From NCBI GenBank assembly GCA_029783825.1, contig JAREIK010003344.1, forward strand, positions 486,145 through 550,144: 64,000 nucleotides of DNA, given 5' to 3'. The notes below the pieces were generated by a model that was given only the letters and a program-made list of their open reading frames with translations, was not told the origin of the DNA and did not search any database. This DNA is from Sapria himalayana. Its lineage: Eukaryota > Streptophyta > Magnoliopsida > Malpighiales > Rafflesiaceae. The translations under genes and the position numbers were made by a program. This document shows positions 38,751-50,690 of the stretch, one piece after another. Every line of letters starts with the position of its first letter. Within the stretch, counting starts at the first letter, position 1.

Positions 38751-39800
38751 CAACATTATTCATGTTTTTATATAAAATTATATGTAAAATAAAATGCACC
38801 TTACTTTATATATCACATTTTAGGAAAATCTTGCAATATACGCTCTTTAAGAACAACACTAGAATTTTAAAAAATAAAGAATAAAATTAAAGATAAGAAT
38901 AAAACTTAATTTTTTTAGTGGACTCGTATAATCAAGACAGCTAGAAAATTAGGAGATAAAATTATTAATATTCAATATTTTTCTTATTGGTTATTTTTTG
39001 ACCATCAATTTATCATTAAGTATTAGGTCTCATCTCACTAGGCAATAAATATCAAAAATAACATCATTAAAATAGACATAAAAAATTCAAGTTTAACAAA
39101 ACTATAATAATTCAAAATAAAAATTAATACATGATATTTTATTCTTGGCCTAGAAAAATAATTTTCATCATCGGTTGTATACATAAGCATGCAAAGGCAA
39201 AATTATTAAATATGCAACAAAACATAAACTTCACCTCGCTAAATCTCATAAAAATTTTAAAATAAAATATATTTTTGCCGAAAGAATACATAAATAACTA
39301 ATCATTATGAAAATATATATCACATGAATATAATGAAGATCATATCTTGACACAATAACAAATATTTTTGTCCAAGGACAATAAATATCCAGTTTGAGAC
39401 TCATCAGACATAATCTCTCTAATTTTTAGAGATAAGACTATTAAGATATGCATTAAGTATGGACTCCTCACAATGCATATGACACCACAACAACAAGTAT
39501 GTACATTCAATTTGAATTATACACATATGTGATGAAAAAGAATAGGATTGGCCAAGCTATGTCTAGTCTATTCACAATTCCTAATTTCTAGATAAAGCTC
39601 AGCATGACATTATTGCATTGTAATTCAAATGTGACATCTACCCAAATATATTTTCTTATGTATGATTTTTATGATTGACTTTTTCTTCAAAAAAAGTAAG
39701 TTGCAATTTCAAAATTAGATAAATAGAAATAATAAATTTTTCAACATTTTCTAGGAAACTCAAAAATAAAAAGAAATAGGGTCAAGCAATGAGCAAGAAA
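38751..39800. other. AT-rich spacer, no gene recognised
   Basis: About 1 kb without a convincing coding pattern. A less AT-rich part (39350-39640) has no motif I recognise. Confidence 0.4.
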
Positions 39801-39807
39801 TTACTCA

Positions 39808-40160
39808 CATGTGAAACAACATGTCGAACACCACTCTCCATGTCACCATTGATGAATTCATACGCATCCATCATAGAGTTGCTTCATGTCATCAGTTGAT
39901 CTGCACACTCATTACTCGTATCAGATTATGTTGCCTAAAACAATAGCAGATGTTATGGCCCCCACTGATGAATTTAGTCCACACAACATCTTTTACCTAT
40001 CTGAGCTTACCTGAGTGTCCATGATGTGAAATTGCCAGCAGAAGGAGTTTTACCCACATGAAAAGCCTGCAGATGGGAACCCAATCTACAAGCATTATTC
40101 TCATGTCTATATGAACACCACCGTAAGCTATGACAATGTAGATCTCCTGTGAGAACCCTA
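39808..40160 (-). pseudogene. Possible spliced exons of an unrecognised gene or transposon ORF
   Basis: On the - strand, 'ttctcacag' (acceptor-like, near 40153) precedes a roughly 145-base open stretch that ends at CACTCAG|GTAAGCTC, a good donor, near 40010. A second acceptor-like TGTTTTAG or GTGTGCAG leads to another short open stretch (containing MMDAYEFINGDMESG) that ends at CACAT|GTGAGTAA near 39808. I recognise no protein family, and joining the parts gives stops in some phases. It could be part of a CACTA transposase gene on the - strand together with the units at 36-39 kb, or chance. Confidence 0.25.
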
Positions 40161-40214
40161 AAACATTGTTATTGCTACCATTAAATGCACAGTTTGAAGT
40201 GTGGGCTTTGTTTT

Positions 40215-40400
40215 TTGATAAAAAACATTTTAATAAAACCTTATATATATACTAAACTATTATAAAATAAAATATAAAAAAATAACACTAAAATTAAATT
40301 ATAAAAAATAAATAATTTAAATAAAATAATAGAAATAGATATTTATTTAAACATAAATGATATTTAATAAATAAATAAAATAATATCATATAATAATAAA

Positions 40401-40447
<47 letters not shown>

Positions 40448-41570
40448 GGTCATAAATTTATAAGAATTCAATTTATCTTTTATTAATATAAAATGAAATA
40501 ATTATAAAAGCATATAATTAAAATCTTTTAATCATTATGAATTTTAATGTTTGAAGTGTTCATTTAATAACTACACTGAAATATTAATTTTTTAAATAAT
40601 CAAATTTTTTTGATATAATTAAAACAACAATATATTAATATTAAAATATCAACTTTTTTTCTTTTAAATTTTATGAAAAATTAAAAAATTTTTTTAATAA
40701 TTCAAAAATTTAAAATCTTAGTCTTTATATTTTTAAAAAATTTTTATAATTATAAAAATATTATTTTATACTTTTATTTTTATAAATATTTACTTATTTA
40801 TTCGTTTATTCATATAATTTTATAAATTTTTTGTAATCAAACAATTGTTTATTTTAGTTTTTTATTTGTTTGATTTTTATACATTTTTATATATTAATTA
40901 AAATATTTTATATATATTATAATTATATATTAAATTATATAATGTTTTGTAATACAAATATTTAAATATCATAAATAAATATTTCAGATAAAATTAAGTA
41001 TAATATTTTAATAAATTATAATCAAAAAATAGTTATATTAATCATATTTAATATATATTTTTATTAGTATTTATATATTTATTATTTTTTTATAATATCA
41101 ATTTTAAATTATTATATGAGAAAATTGTGTAATTCAAGGATCCCTCATATATAGACCATGACATACCTTTAATATAGAAAATAATATAAGATATAATAAT
41201 AAATAATGCTTAAAAAAATATCATTGAGATTAGCAACAACAAAAATTAATTTAAAAACATACATAAAAAACTCTTATATAAAAGACAAAATCATTATGTC
41301 ATCTCATAAATTGAGTACTCTCATCAAAGCATAAGAAAATAAATAAAAGTTAGGTGTATGACCAACTTTAAAGTTACAGTTATGTGAAGAAAACATATAG
41401 TTGTACAATTATGACTAAGCTATAGCTATGTAAAAAACATACAACTAAGCAATTCTGACTTTTTAAGTAATTAATAAGATCCCAATAATTAAAAAATATA
41501 CAACCAAGTTAAGGAAACAGATTTCCATATAAGATTTATGTGAACTACACATTACATCACTCTTCATACC
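40215..41570. other. Very AT-rich DNA with (TA)n
   Basis: No coding pattern. Contains an uninterrupted (TA)n run at about 40403-40442. Confidence 0.5.
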
Positions 41571-41940
41571 TTAGTGCACTGCACTACACTGCACTAGACT
41601 TCACACCACATTGCACTGTTACACTTGCACCATAATGGCCAAACTATTACACATTCACTCTTATTGTGCACACAACACAACACAACACTACACCATACAC
41701 ATTAATACCATGTTGACACCTCTGCAACTGCCACACTATCAGACACTGCATACACTTTGCCTCAACACCACAAATACTATCACATTGTCAATGTCACTAC
41801 ACAAATACTACGTCGACGCCACAACCACGTTGATAATCCATTAATATCATGACCTCCACACAAACACACACACTATCATTGTTCCACATCAACACTAACA
41901 CTACATCGACATCACTCTACAGTCACGTCAGCTATTTTCC
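41571..41940. repeat. Cryptic CAC/ACA-rich low-complexity block
   Basis: Strongly strand-asymmetric: C and A dominate the + strand, with many CACTAC, CACTGCA, ACAC and CATCGAC words and no fixed unit length. A 77-codon frame here (41611-41844) is compositionally driven and is not called a gene. Confidence 0.6.
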
Positions 41941-42156
41941 ATGTAGATCTACTAGATAAACTAAGTGCACACATTGTATAGTAACACCATGTAAATGCAG
42001 ACATACTTTTATGATTTGCAAACTCTAGCTTATAAATTAAAGAAGAAAATATTATGATAGAAAAAAAAAATAAAACACTAAATCATAACTCAAGCAGCAA
42101 AGCTAATTATAAATAAATAAAAAATAATTGAGCAGACCATAAATCGGGTGTTCCTA

Positions 42157-42218
<62 letters not shown>

Positions 42219-43639
42219 AATGGAGGTCATGGAAGTCATACCCAGTATACAAGATTCCCATTTTAATAAGAGATCTGAGAGAGTTTAATATATCGATAGT
42301 CTAACCTCCCAAAAATTTATAGAGTCTACGTCTAAAAAGTCTCCAACCTAAGACATACTACCATTAGCTATAGATATTTATCATTGTACAAATGCATTAC
42401 CTCCAATATATATGTAATGCAAAAAACTTCCAAGTAATCAATTAGCTCAATATTATTTCACCCAAACATATTTAAAAATAATATAATAAATAAACACTCA
42501 TAAAATTATAACAATGATATTCAAAAATGTTCGAATTATAAATAAATATAATTTATGAGTCATAAGGTAAAGATTTGGGAGAGAAATAAAATGAAAACTC
42601 AAAAATAATTAATAATTATATCGGAGAATCAATTTAATTATATATAGATATGTCTACTATTAAATCTATTTTTTATTTAGGTAAGTTACAAAAAAAAATA
42701 AAAAAAATAAAAATATTTATATATGGATTGGAATAGATTAGAACGTGGATTAGTTTAGGTAAGTCCAAATGGCAAGGTAAAGGCACAACAATGATCATGA
42801 TGATAAATGAGAATTTACATTGTCAGATAATAAACTTAAAAGCAAACCTTTGGATTGGAATAAGATCTGAGTTGTTGAAATATAAGAAAAATAGAGAGTA
42901 TGACTGCTACAATTGCAAAGCATCCTCTAGCAATAATTGCTGGTTGATGAAAATCTCTAAAGGTAACTACGTGTGATGCGACATTTCTTAATAGTGCCAT
43001 ATTTCATGCATGTCCACTTCCATTCCAACTAAATTTGATCTCTGTGCCTAAAAAATCAATCTTAGTTGAAAAAATTAAACATTCCAAGTGTTGCTTGTTG
43101 AATAAACTTGCAATAAGACTTCCAATATATCATGCCAAAAAAGAAAAATTCATTTGGATATTTGAAAAACAAAGTAAAAAGAAATAAATGAAAAACAAAA
43201 AAAAAAGTATAGCTAAATTTACTGAAGTTGTATATGACAATAAAGAAAACTAAAATAAAGACTTAGTTATCTCGATTATAGTTTTAGAATAATTTTTTGA
43301 AAAAAAATTTCCTAAAAGATGATTTTTGTCCATTTTATTGCCTAAAAAAATTCTAGTTGTTTAAGAAATTAAATTATCAAAATCCAGCTCTTCTATCAGA
43401 GATGAATATATAAAATTCAATAAGAAAATATTTATGAATTTAGGAATATATATATGAATATCCAAAAAATATGATTGAACAGAAAAGTTAAAAGATTTAT
43501 TAAAATAAAAATAAACAAAATAGACCCCATCTTATATTGATGGTGCATTTGCACTGATACTGCACTACACTAATTCCTTGTGGAAACAATCCCACATCCA
43601 AAAATATTGTTGACAAAATATTGTTGCAACTATTTTTAA
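41941..43639. other. AT-rich DNA with long (TA)n
   Basis: Contains about 50 bases of (TA)n at 42162-42215 and no protein motif that I can support. The part just left of 43640 may hold the extreme end of the neighbouring copia remnant, but it is too decayed to read. Confidence 0.4.
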
Positions 43640-45380
43640 TCACTTACATTTCATTCATTCCAAGTAGTTCAAAAATTTATATAAGGCAAAATGTCCTAAA
43701 CCATTTTTATTATCTCTACCAATAGATAAATTTTACATGAGGATAAAATGTATCCTCAAGAAGAACAAATAAAAATCAATATTGTATTTGATTAGCTCAA
43801 ATAAAGTGACTACAAGAAAAAACCTTGCAAACTAGGCCCAAGTGACTACTTTAGACCATATAATACTTTCTACAATCTGAAAACCACACTTGATTGTACT
43901 GCCTAAAATGATAGTAGCTACTTCATATATACCTCCATCTGAAGTTTATAATACAAAAATATTTTTTTCAAGTTTAGTTTGTATATACTCTAACCGTGAC
44001 ATATTGTAAAAAAATGAAAATACGTACCGAAGTCAACTTGATTACTGCAAAGTATGTATCATGATATTTCACATCAAATATCTAATTGTATCACATCACT
44101 ATAAATCTCATTTTAAGTAGATATGATTTTTCATCAAAACTTGCCTTCATAGTAAACAATAAAATGCATCCAACAGCCTTACTTAAAGATCATGATATTA
44201 GTTGTCTGATCTCATTATAGCTAAGGATATACATCTCATCTATCATTGTCTGACACATTCTTAAATGAGATAATATCTCAGAAAAAGATCATGCTAGTAT
44301 CATCAAGAGAAATAATAAAAGAAATAAAATAAAATAAGAGTGCAAGGAACTATGTGAAATCGAGTATTGAGTACACTTCTTCTCTCCTTTTCATAGAGCA
44401 ATTGAAAGGTCAAGGTCAGCGGGACTGCCTATAAAATTGTTTGACTCCTCGATAGGATCGCCTCTTATCCTATCAAGCTGGGCATGTTTCTCTCATCTAG
44501 TATATACTCTAAGTTATGAATGTTCAAGTGTCATAATTTTTAACATTATGAGTCTGTATTGGTGCACACACTTATAATACTATGTAATCTAGATATGAAA
44601 AAAATTCTCTACTCGAGAACTCTCACTTTTGCTAGACTCAATATAATCTGAATTTGTTGGCAAGTATGCTGATTCAATGAGAACAATATCATGCTCAAAA
44701 CCAACATGATCAAATATAGTCAATGAGTAACTCTCTCTATCAACTAAAAGTCAATGCAGGGTTATAGATAAACGACAAAAAGTGATGCATCCAAATGAAA
44801 TATATATATATATATATTCACACTCTTCCGAAGCATGTTAAAGAATAAATCATTATTAAACAAGTAATATCTAAACTCATTAAAATTTTATTAGTCTATG
44901 GTAAAAAATATATTCTCTTTGGGAACTAAAGTATCCAAGAAAGACATAACTCAAGGCCTTGGATACTAGTTTGTCTCATCCTAGAGAACAATCAAAAAAA
45001 ATATGTGAAACAAAAAACTATAGAAGAGAATAATTTTGGAATACTCTTTCCAAGTAAAAATATGAGTCATCTCAATCAGTTGTCTATTCTCCCTTCAACC
45101 ACCTTATTTTGTTGAAGGTATGATATTACAAAAAAGTCTAGTATATAATATGATGATCTATATAATAAATATTAAATTGATATGACATAAATTATAATAT
45201 ATTATTATTTTTAAATTTTTTTAATTTTATCGAATTGAGATTTTATCAATTTATATAACATTTTAACCAAAGAAGACTTCTGATCTACCATGAAATAGTT
45301 ATATCCAAATATATCTTGAACAGTCAACAACAAATATGATCAGATACTTAAATCTCTCTTTAATCATATTTCTATTAGGT
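43640..45380 (-). pseudogene. Highly decayed Ty1/copia pol (integrase to reverse transcriptase)
   Basis: No long frame exists, but reading the - strand through stops gives the copia order. First comes an integrase start at about 45370-45250 (YLIIFVVDCSRYIW, GRSEVFF). The integrase Glu region follows at about 45120-45060 (RENRQLIEMT), then KALSYVFLGYFSSQREY at about 44965-44910. The connector is at about 44430-44350 (SIAL, KGEKKCTQYSISH). The RT start is at about 44250-44000 (QTMIDEMYILS, AVGCILLFTMK, KYHDTYFAVIKLTSV), and later RT (YGLK, FARFF) at about 43860-43810. Stops fall about every 10-30 codons. It may belong with the putative - strand LTR/PBS near 54342, with later insertions between. 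Confidence 0.8.
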
Positions 45381-45464
45381 TTTCATATGTTTAAGTTAAA
45401 GATGGAAATTGTGTCGTGTCATATCGACATAGCATCGTAGGAGGTAGGCTCGTCTATAGTTATT

Positions 45465-45650
45465 TGAGATGCAATATGCATTGAGATGCAAGGTGCATCG
45501 AGGCGAAAGGCACACCGAGGCACGAGTCACACCCAGGCACAAGGAGCACCCAGGCGCAGAGCACACAGAGATGCAAGGCAAACTAAGGCAAAGCACATCG
45601 AGGCACAAAACCCTTTTGGAGCATGGAGGCTCAAGGGGCAATAAAGGCGA
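45465..45650. repeat. Degenerate GC-richer minisatellite ('gaggcacaaggcaca' type)
   Basis: About a dozen imperfect units of 13-17 bases such as 'cgaggcacgagtcaca' and 'caggcacaaggagcac' in otherwise AT-rich DNA. It lies about 320 bases beyond the stop codon of the hAT remnant at 45968, so it may be that element's subterminal region (inference). Frames across it on both strands are low-complexity. Confidence 0.75.
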
Positions 45651-45967
45651 AATTTCTTTTTGTGACATACTCTACATTAAAATACATAAATTTTTTATAT
45701 TTAACTAATGAATTATTTATAATTTTTATCTATTAATAAAATAAAATCAAAAAAAAAACATTAAACATAAAAAATATATATTCTTAGTGCTTCTCAACAT
45801 CACTATCATTAATAATAATAAAATAAAATAATTGAATTTTAACAATCCAATATATAAAGTTAAAAAAGTAAACTTCAAATATAGCATATCAATAATAAAA
45901 ATAAATATCATTAATATTTTTTGTATAACAAAAATTAAAAATTTAAAAAGATATACAAAATAAATAC

Positions 45968-47870
45968 TTATAGATCTTGCTCAAACTCTAAATCCATAAA
46001 ATCATCATGACTGTCATTTGTTTCAACATCACTCTTGAACTCTCACTTGTCTTAATCTTCATCTCCTGATAACTGGGTCATTTTTTTCATCTTCATCAAT
46101 CAAAATAAAAGTAAAAGTATATTTAAAACGTGATGATAATAACTTTGATATATATATTTTGCTTGAACTTGCTTTAATTTTTATATAAACCTTTAGCTCA
46201 TCTAGCTCTTACAACAACACCACAAGTTAAATCATTACTCTCAAATGATAAATTATCTTCCAGTAACATCTTCATCTTCTTTTTTTTGATTCAATTATTT
46301 ATTGTTATAATTTATATTTTCCAAAAAAATAAAATCAATAATATGATGCTCATTGAATCTTTTATCAAGGCTCAATTGTACTTAATGTACATCAAATCAT
46401 TCGAGCATTAATATTCCAACTTATTTCTCCTCTTTTATAAATCTAAAAAAATCATGATTATTAGATTATATATTAAATTAATTAATATAATAAAGATATT
46501 AATTTTTCGTAATTATTTTAATAATTTACATTCTCGGAGATATTTTAATTTATTTCACAACCAGATACACTATATATTAGGTTGAGATGCCACAATACAA
46601 ATTTTTACAAACTACTAATATTAGAACAAAATATACTTCATTATTCAATTATAATTAATATAAATAAATTATCAGCTAAATATTTCATATATTTTAATAA
46701 AAAAATATATTAATTTAAATACAATAAATAACTAAATTAAAAAACTAAGCTAATATCTAAGACTTTTTGTTCGTATGGAAAAATCATAATCAAAAAGGTA
46801 TTGAGAATGCATGTACAAGTCCAATTATGATATAATTGTATCTTATTCACCTCTCTATTTCATCAATCTCAACATACATTTATGTACATCTCAAAGATTT
46901 TTGAATCTAGGTTTACTACTAATCCTTTTGTATCATAATAAAACTCTGTGTACAAAATTTATAGCTTAATATAAGGCTGATGAAGCTGAATCTCTCACTG
47001 CATATTAATGATTTTCATGATTTCCTAATACTTCTTTTCACTCTCATTAAAGCTTTTGATAATTATTTTCTATCTTTTGCATGAAAACATAAATGTAAGT
47101 CATTGTATGCCTCTTTTCACCAACCACCAAGCAAAGAATATGTACAAGAGGGTCTGACACCTTCAAACAAAATATTACAGTATTCTAAAAATGAGGCATA
47201 AAAATTATATTTTTTTTCTATTTTCCTCTTTTGCCAATTTATAACTTCCTCAAGTTATTTTTTTATTTATTAATATGAGATAGGTTATGAAGACCATTAC
47301 AAACCACATCTTTGTAAGCCTCAACAACCAATTTTGCTCAATAAATCATCTAAGCATATTAAGCAATCTCACTTTATTATAAATACAACCACATATAAAT
47401 ATAACTCACTTTTATTCTCATCTTGATATATGATAGTTTTTCAATATCTTTCAACAATAAGTCAAGACAATATGCAATACATAGTATCCATTACAAATAT
47501 TGTCGTTTTTATATCAATAATCTACCTATATAAGTTAAAGTTAAACATTAATATAGAAATAATATATAATTTGAAGTATCAAATAATATATTATTTGAAG
47601 TATCAAATAATATATTTTAATTTATTTATTAATAATATATAAATAAAATAAAAAAAATTAAATTTTAAATATTTACTATCACATAATTTGAAGTATTATA
47701 TATTATAACTTGAATAATATTATCTTTGTTAACTTCTTTCACTCACCTATCAAATAATTCAAATAATGTATCTCTCATCTTGATCATAAAAAAATATCAA
47801 TAGGTTTTATAAACATGAATACATGATTTTTCTTTATAAATTCACCATGAAATTCACCAACATTCTTTCT
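45968..47870 (-). pseudogene. hAT-superfamily transposase remnant (DUF659/hATC type)
   Basis: The - strand, read through stops and shifts, shows the plant hAT order. A DUF659-like segment lies at about 47765-47700 (FELFDR, VKEVNKDNIIQVI, NTSNYV). The segment resembling WTPCAAHCLDLML is at about 47490-47430 (WILCIAYCLDLLLKDIEKL). PLVHILCLVVGEKRHTMTYI is at about 47160-47080, with LH and FYYD near 47000-46920. The hATC dimerisation core is at about 46585-46545 (SVSGCE), then LMYIKYN near 46390, and an acidic C-terminal tail ends at a TAA at 45968. hAT transposases cut and paste DNA with 8-bp TSDs. The BED finger and terminal inverted repeats were not identified. Confidence 0.8.
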
Positions 47871-47940
47871 TTCCTATCAGTTCATTCATTTGATATAAAT
47901 AAATATTCATTTTACTTCCATTATGTAAAATGATTCTTCA

Positions 47941-48303
47941 TCAAATTCATTATAAGAATTAATTTTTTTTTTATACTAGTAACTCTCACATCATAAAAAT
48001 TAAATCTTTTATATCTCAAATAATATTGCCCATTTGCCTTTCAAGCATTGGTTAAGAACTAATATAGTTGACAATATTAAATGAATTACAATATTATATA
48101 ACTATCTACAAAATAAAATATCAAATTCTTCTTAAGAATTAATTCTTTATTTAGACTAGTAACTTTCACATCATGAAAGTTAGATCTCTTATATTTCAAA
48201 TCATATTACCTGATTATCTCAAGCATTGGTTAAAAACTAATATAGTTCACTGTATTAAATGAATTTCAACATCATATAATCATCTACAAAATAAAATATC
48301 GAC
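47941..48303. repeat. Tandem duplication of about 181 bp
   Basis: 'caaattcattataagaattaat' (47941) and 'caaattcttcttaagaattaat' (48122) open two copies, which both continue through 'actagtaact', 'tcaagcattggttaa' and 'atctacaaaataaaatatc'. The copies differ by scattered substitutions. Confidence 0.9.
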
Positions 48304-48339
48304 TCTTTCGTTAACCTCTTATTTGTAAGTATTATTGAG

Positions 48340-50690
48340 TGTGATGCATTGTGGGGCCAGTGCTTATGGCATGCCTGAGGCATGCTTGAGCTCAAGGCAT
48401 GCCTGTGGCATGCATGGCCTTTGGGTGCTAACATAGCCCAAAGGCCCACTTTTCTCAACCAGACGTGTTGGTTGGGTAGGACATGGCCGAGTTGGTTGGC
48501 CACAACCTATGCCCCCTCACCCTAGTTGGTTAGGTAATCTTTGACTATTGGGTGCTAACATTGGCTGACTAGCAAATATCTAGTGCCTAGTGGCCTATGG
48601 CCATAGCCACTGGATTGTACTAGCTAGGACAACCCGTAAACCTATGCCTAGTGACCATTAGGTAAGCAAGGGACCATGTGCACTAACTTTGTCATACAGA
48701 GTTTGTTTTTAAAATTGAAATTTAATTTTTAAAAATTTAATTATTAAATATAAATTGTATTGCATTGTAAATGAAAATGAATAAAAATCAACTCAATAAA
48801 AAACACATCTATTTCATGATTTTGATTTCATCATAATATCACCAATAATAATAAATTTAAAAACTAAGTAAACAGCATGACAATCAACAATAGTCAACAA
48901 TGATAACACGTGAGTCTTAAGGCATGTTTGAGGCACACATGGGGGTTGGGTGCTAACATGGCCCAAAAGCCCACTTTTCTCAGTCAGGCATGTTGGGTAG
49001 GACAGGATCGGGTTGGCCACTACCTATGCCCCCTCACCCTAGTTGGTTGGTTGGCCGGTACTTGGCTGGTGGGTGCTAACACTGGCTGACTAGCAGCCAG
49101 CCAATTTGCAGTGGCCTATGGCCACAACCATTTGATTGTACTAGCTAGTGTCTTAAGGTGTGCCCAAGGCACACATGGCCATTAGGTGATAACATGGCCC
49201 AAAGGCCCACTTTTCCCAGCCAAACATGTTGAGTAGGACAAGGTCAGGTTGGCCACAACCTATGCCACCTCACCTTGGTTGGTTGGCTGGTTCCTTGTAC
49301 TAACATTTGCTGACTAGTAGCTAGCCAATGCCCAATGACCTATGGATACAGCCACTAAATTATACTAGCTAGGCCAACCCATCAACTAGTGCCTAGTGGC
49401 CACTAGGCGTTAGGCTAGGGGCTATAGACACTAACTTTTGTCATATAGAGTTTTTTATTAAATATAATTTTAATTTTTAACAATTTAAATATTAAAAATA
49501 AACTATATTATATTGTTAATGAAAATGAATAAGAGTCAACTCAAAATATATATATCTATTTCGTGATTTTGATTTTGATCTTATCACAATATCATAGATA
49601 ATAATAAATTAGAAAATTAAGTAAAAAACATAATAATCAATAGTAGTCAACAATAATAACATGTGAGTCTTGTAATATCCAAGATAAGTTTGTATGGTTC
49701 GGATTATCACATCACAAGTTTTTATCAAAACCTTGATACCCTCGATGTCATGTGAGTCATCATCCACTAGTAATTTTTTCACTTGATCCTAAAGACTAAT
49801 TAATGAATCCTCACACTCTTTTAAGCATGAGAATATTTTTATGATATATGGTCACGATATCAATCTCTTATCTGAAATAATATAAATAATCACAAAGAAA
49901 AATAAACTCAATAATATGAAAGATACCAAAAAGATTAGTAAATCATATATAATCTTAGATAATATGAGATAGATGAATTTGTATGTTTTTTAGTAATTTT
50001 ATGAAGAAAGGAGTGAGATAATGCATCTCTTCGGGTTTGATTTTTGTGGTGGGAGGGGGACGGCATTTAAAGTGATTGCCCCCCATCAGGAGCGCTCATA
50101 GTAATTCATGCCTTTTTGTCTTTCACAAATGTGCATGCCTCCCCCCAAACGAGGCACTATGGCAAGGGCATTGTGGTGCCTGCACTTATTGAGTGCCTAA
50201 GGCACACCTACTCTTAAGGCATGACTAAGGAGCGCCTGGCTACTGGGTGCTAACATGGCACAAAGGCCCATTTTTCTCAGCCTGGTGTGTTCGGTTGGCC
50301 ACTACCTGTGCCCCCTCACTCTAGCTAGTTGGCTGGCTCCTAGCTATTGGTTGCTAACACTAGCTTATTGGAAGCTAGCCAGTGCTCAATGGCTTGTGTC
50401 CACTGCCACTAAACTGTACTGGCCAGGCCAACCCATTAACCAATTCCTAGTAGCCACTGGGCATTAGGTGGGAAGTTGTAGGCATTACCTTTGTCATATA
50501 ATGTTAGTTTTTAAAATAGAATTTTAATTTTTAAAATAAAAGTAAATAAAAATCATAACTCACTAAAAAATATATTTATTTCATGATTTTGATTTCATCA
50601 TGATATCACAAATAATAATAAATTAGAAAACTAAGTAAAAATCATGACAATCAATAGTAATTAGTAATAATAACATGTCAGTCTTCTAAT
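48340..50690. repeat. GC-rich repeat family, four copies
   Basis: The anchor 'gggtgctaacatggcccaaaggccca' or a close variant occurs at 48423, 48948, 49183 (as 'aggtgataac') and 50244. Each is followed by 'cttttctcagcc', 'ttggccac', 'ctatgccccctcaccct' and 'gctgactagcagctagcca'. Copies 1, 3 and 4 keep an AT-rich tail ('gtcatatagagtt' to 'ataacatgtgagtctt'); copy 2 lacks it. The family sits downstream (on the - strand) of the hAT at 50690-51960, and copies 3 and 4 include part of its coding end, so it is probably the 3' region of that transposon amplified locally. Confidence 0.88.
49675..49990 (-). pseudogene. Duplicated C-terminal fragment of hAT transposase
   Basis: Matches 50693-51000 with an offset of about 1.02 kb. 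On the - strand it reads SDKRLIS, IKIFSCLKECEDSLISL, VKKLLVDDDSHDIEGI and resembles the end of an Ac-like hAT transposase. It is a by-product of the local tandem duplication and is not a separate gene. Confidence 0.65.

Noticed and set aside
41700..41720. 'ataccatgttgac' shared with the putative LTR/PBS junction at 54335
   Set aside because: Sits in a CAC-rich low-complexity block and similarity does not extend, so it is not accepted as a second LTR.
41611..41844. 77-codon + strand frame rich in Thr, His and Leu
   Set aside because: Explained by CAC/ACA-rich composition; no motif or homolog recognised.
48255..49020. Two - strand frames of 68-82 codons beginning MAN in the GC-rich repeats
   Set aside because: They arise from copies of the same non-coding repeat and run into unrelated AT-rich sequence; no domain is recognised.
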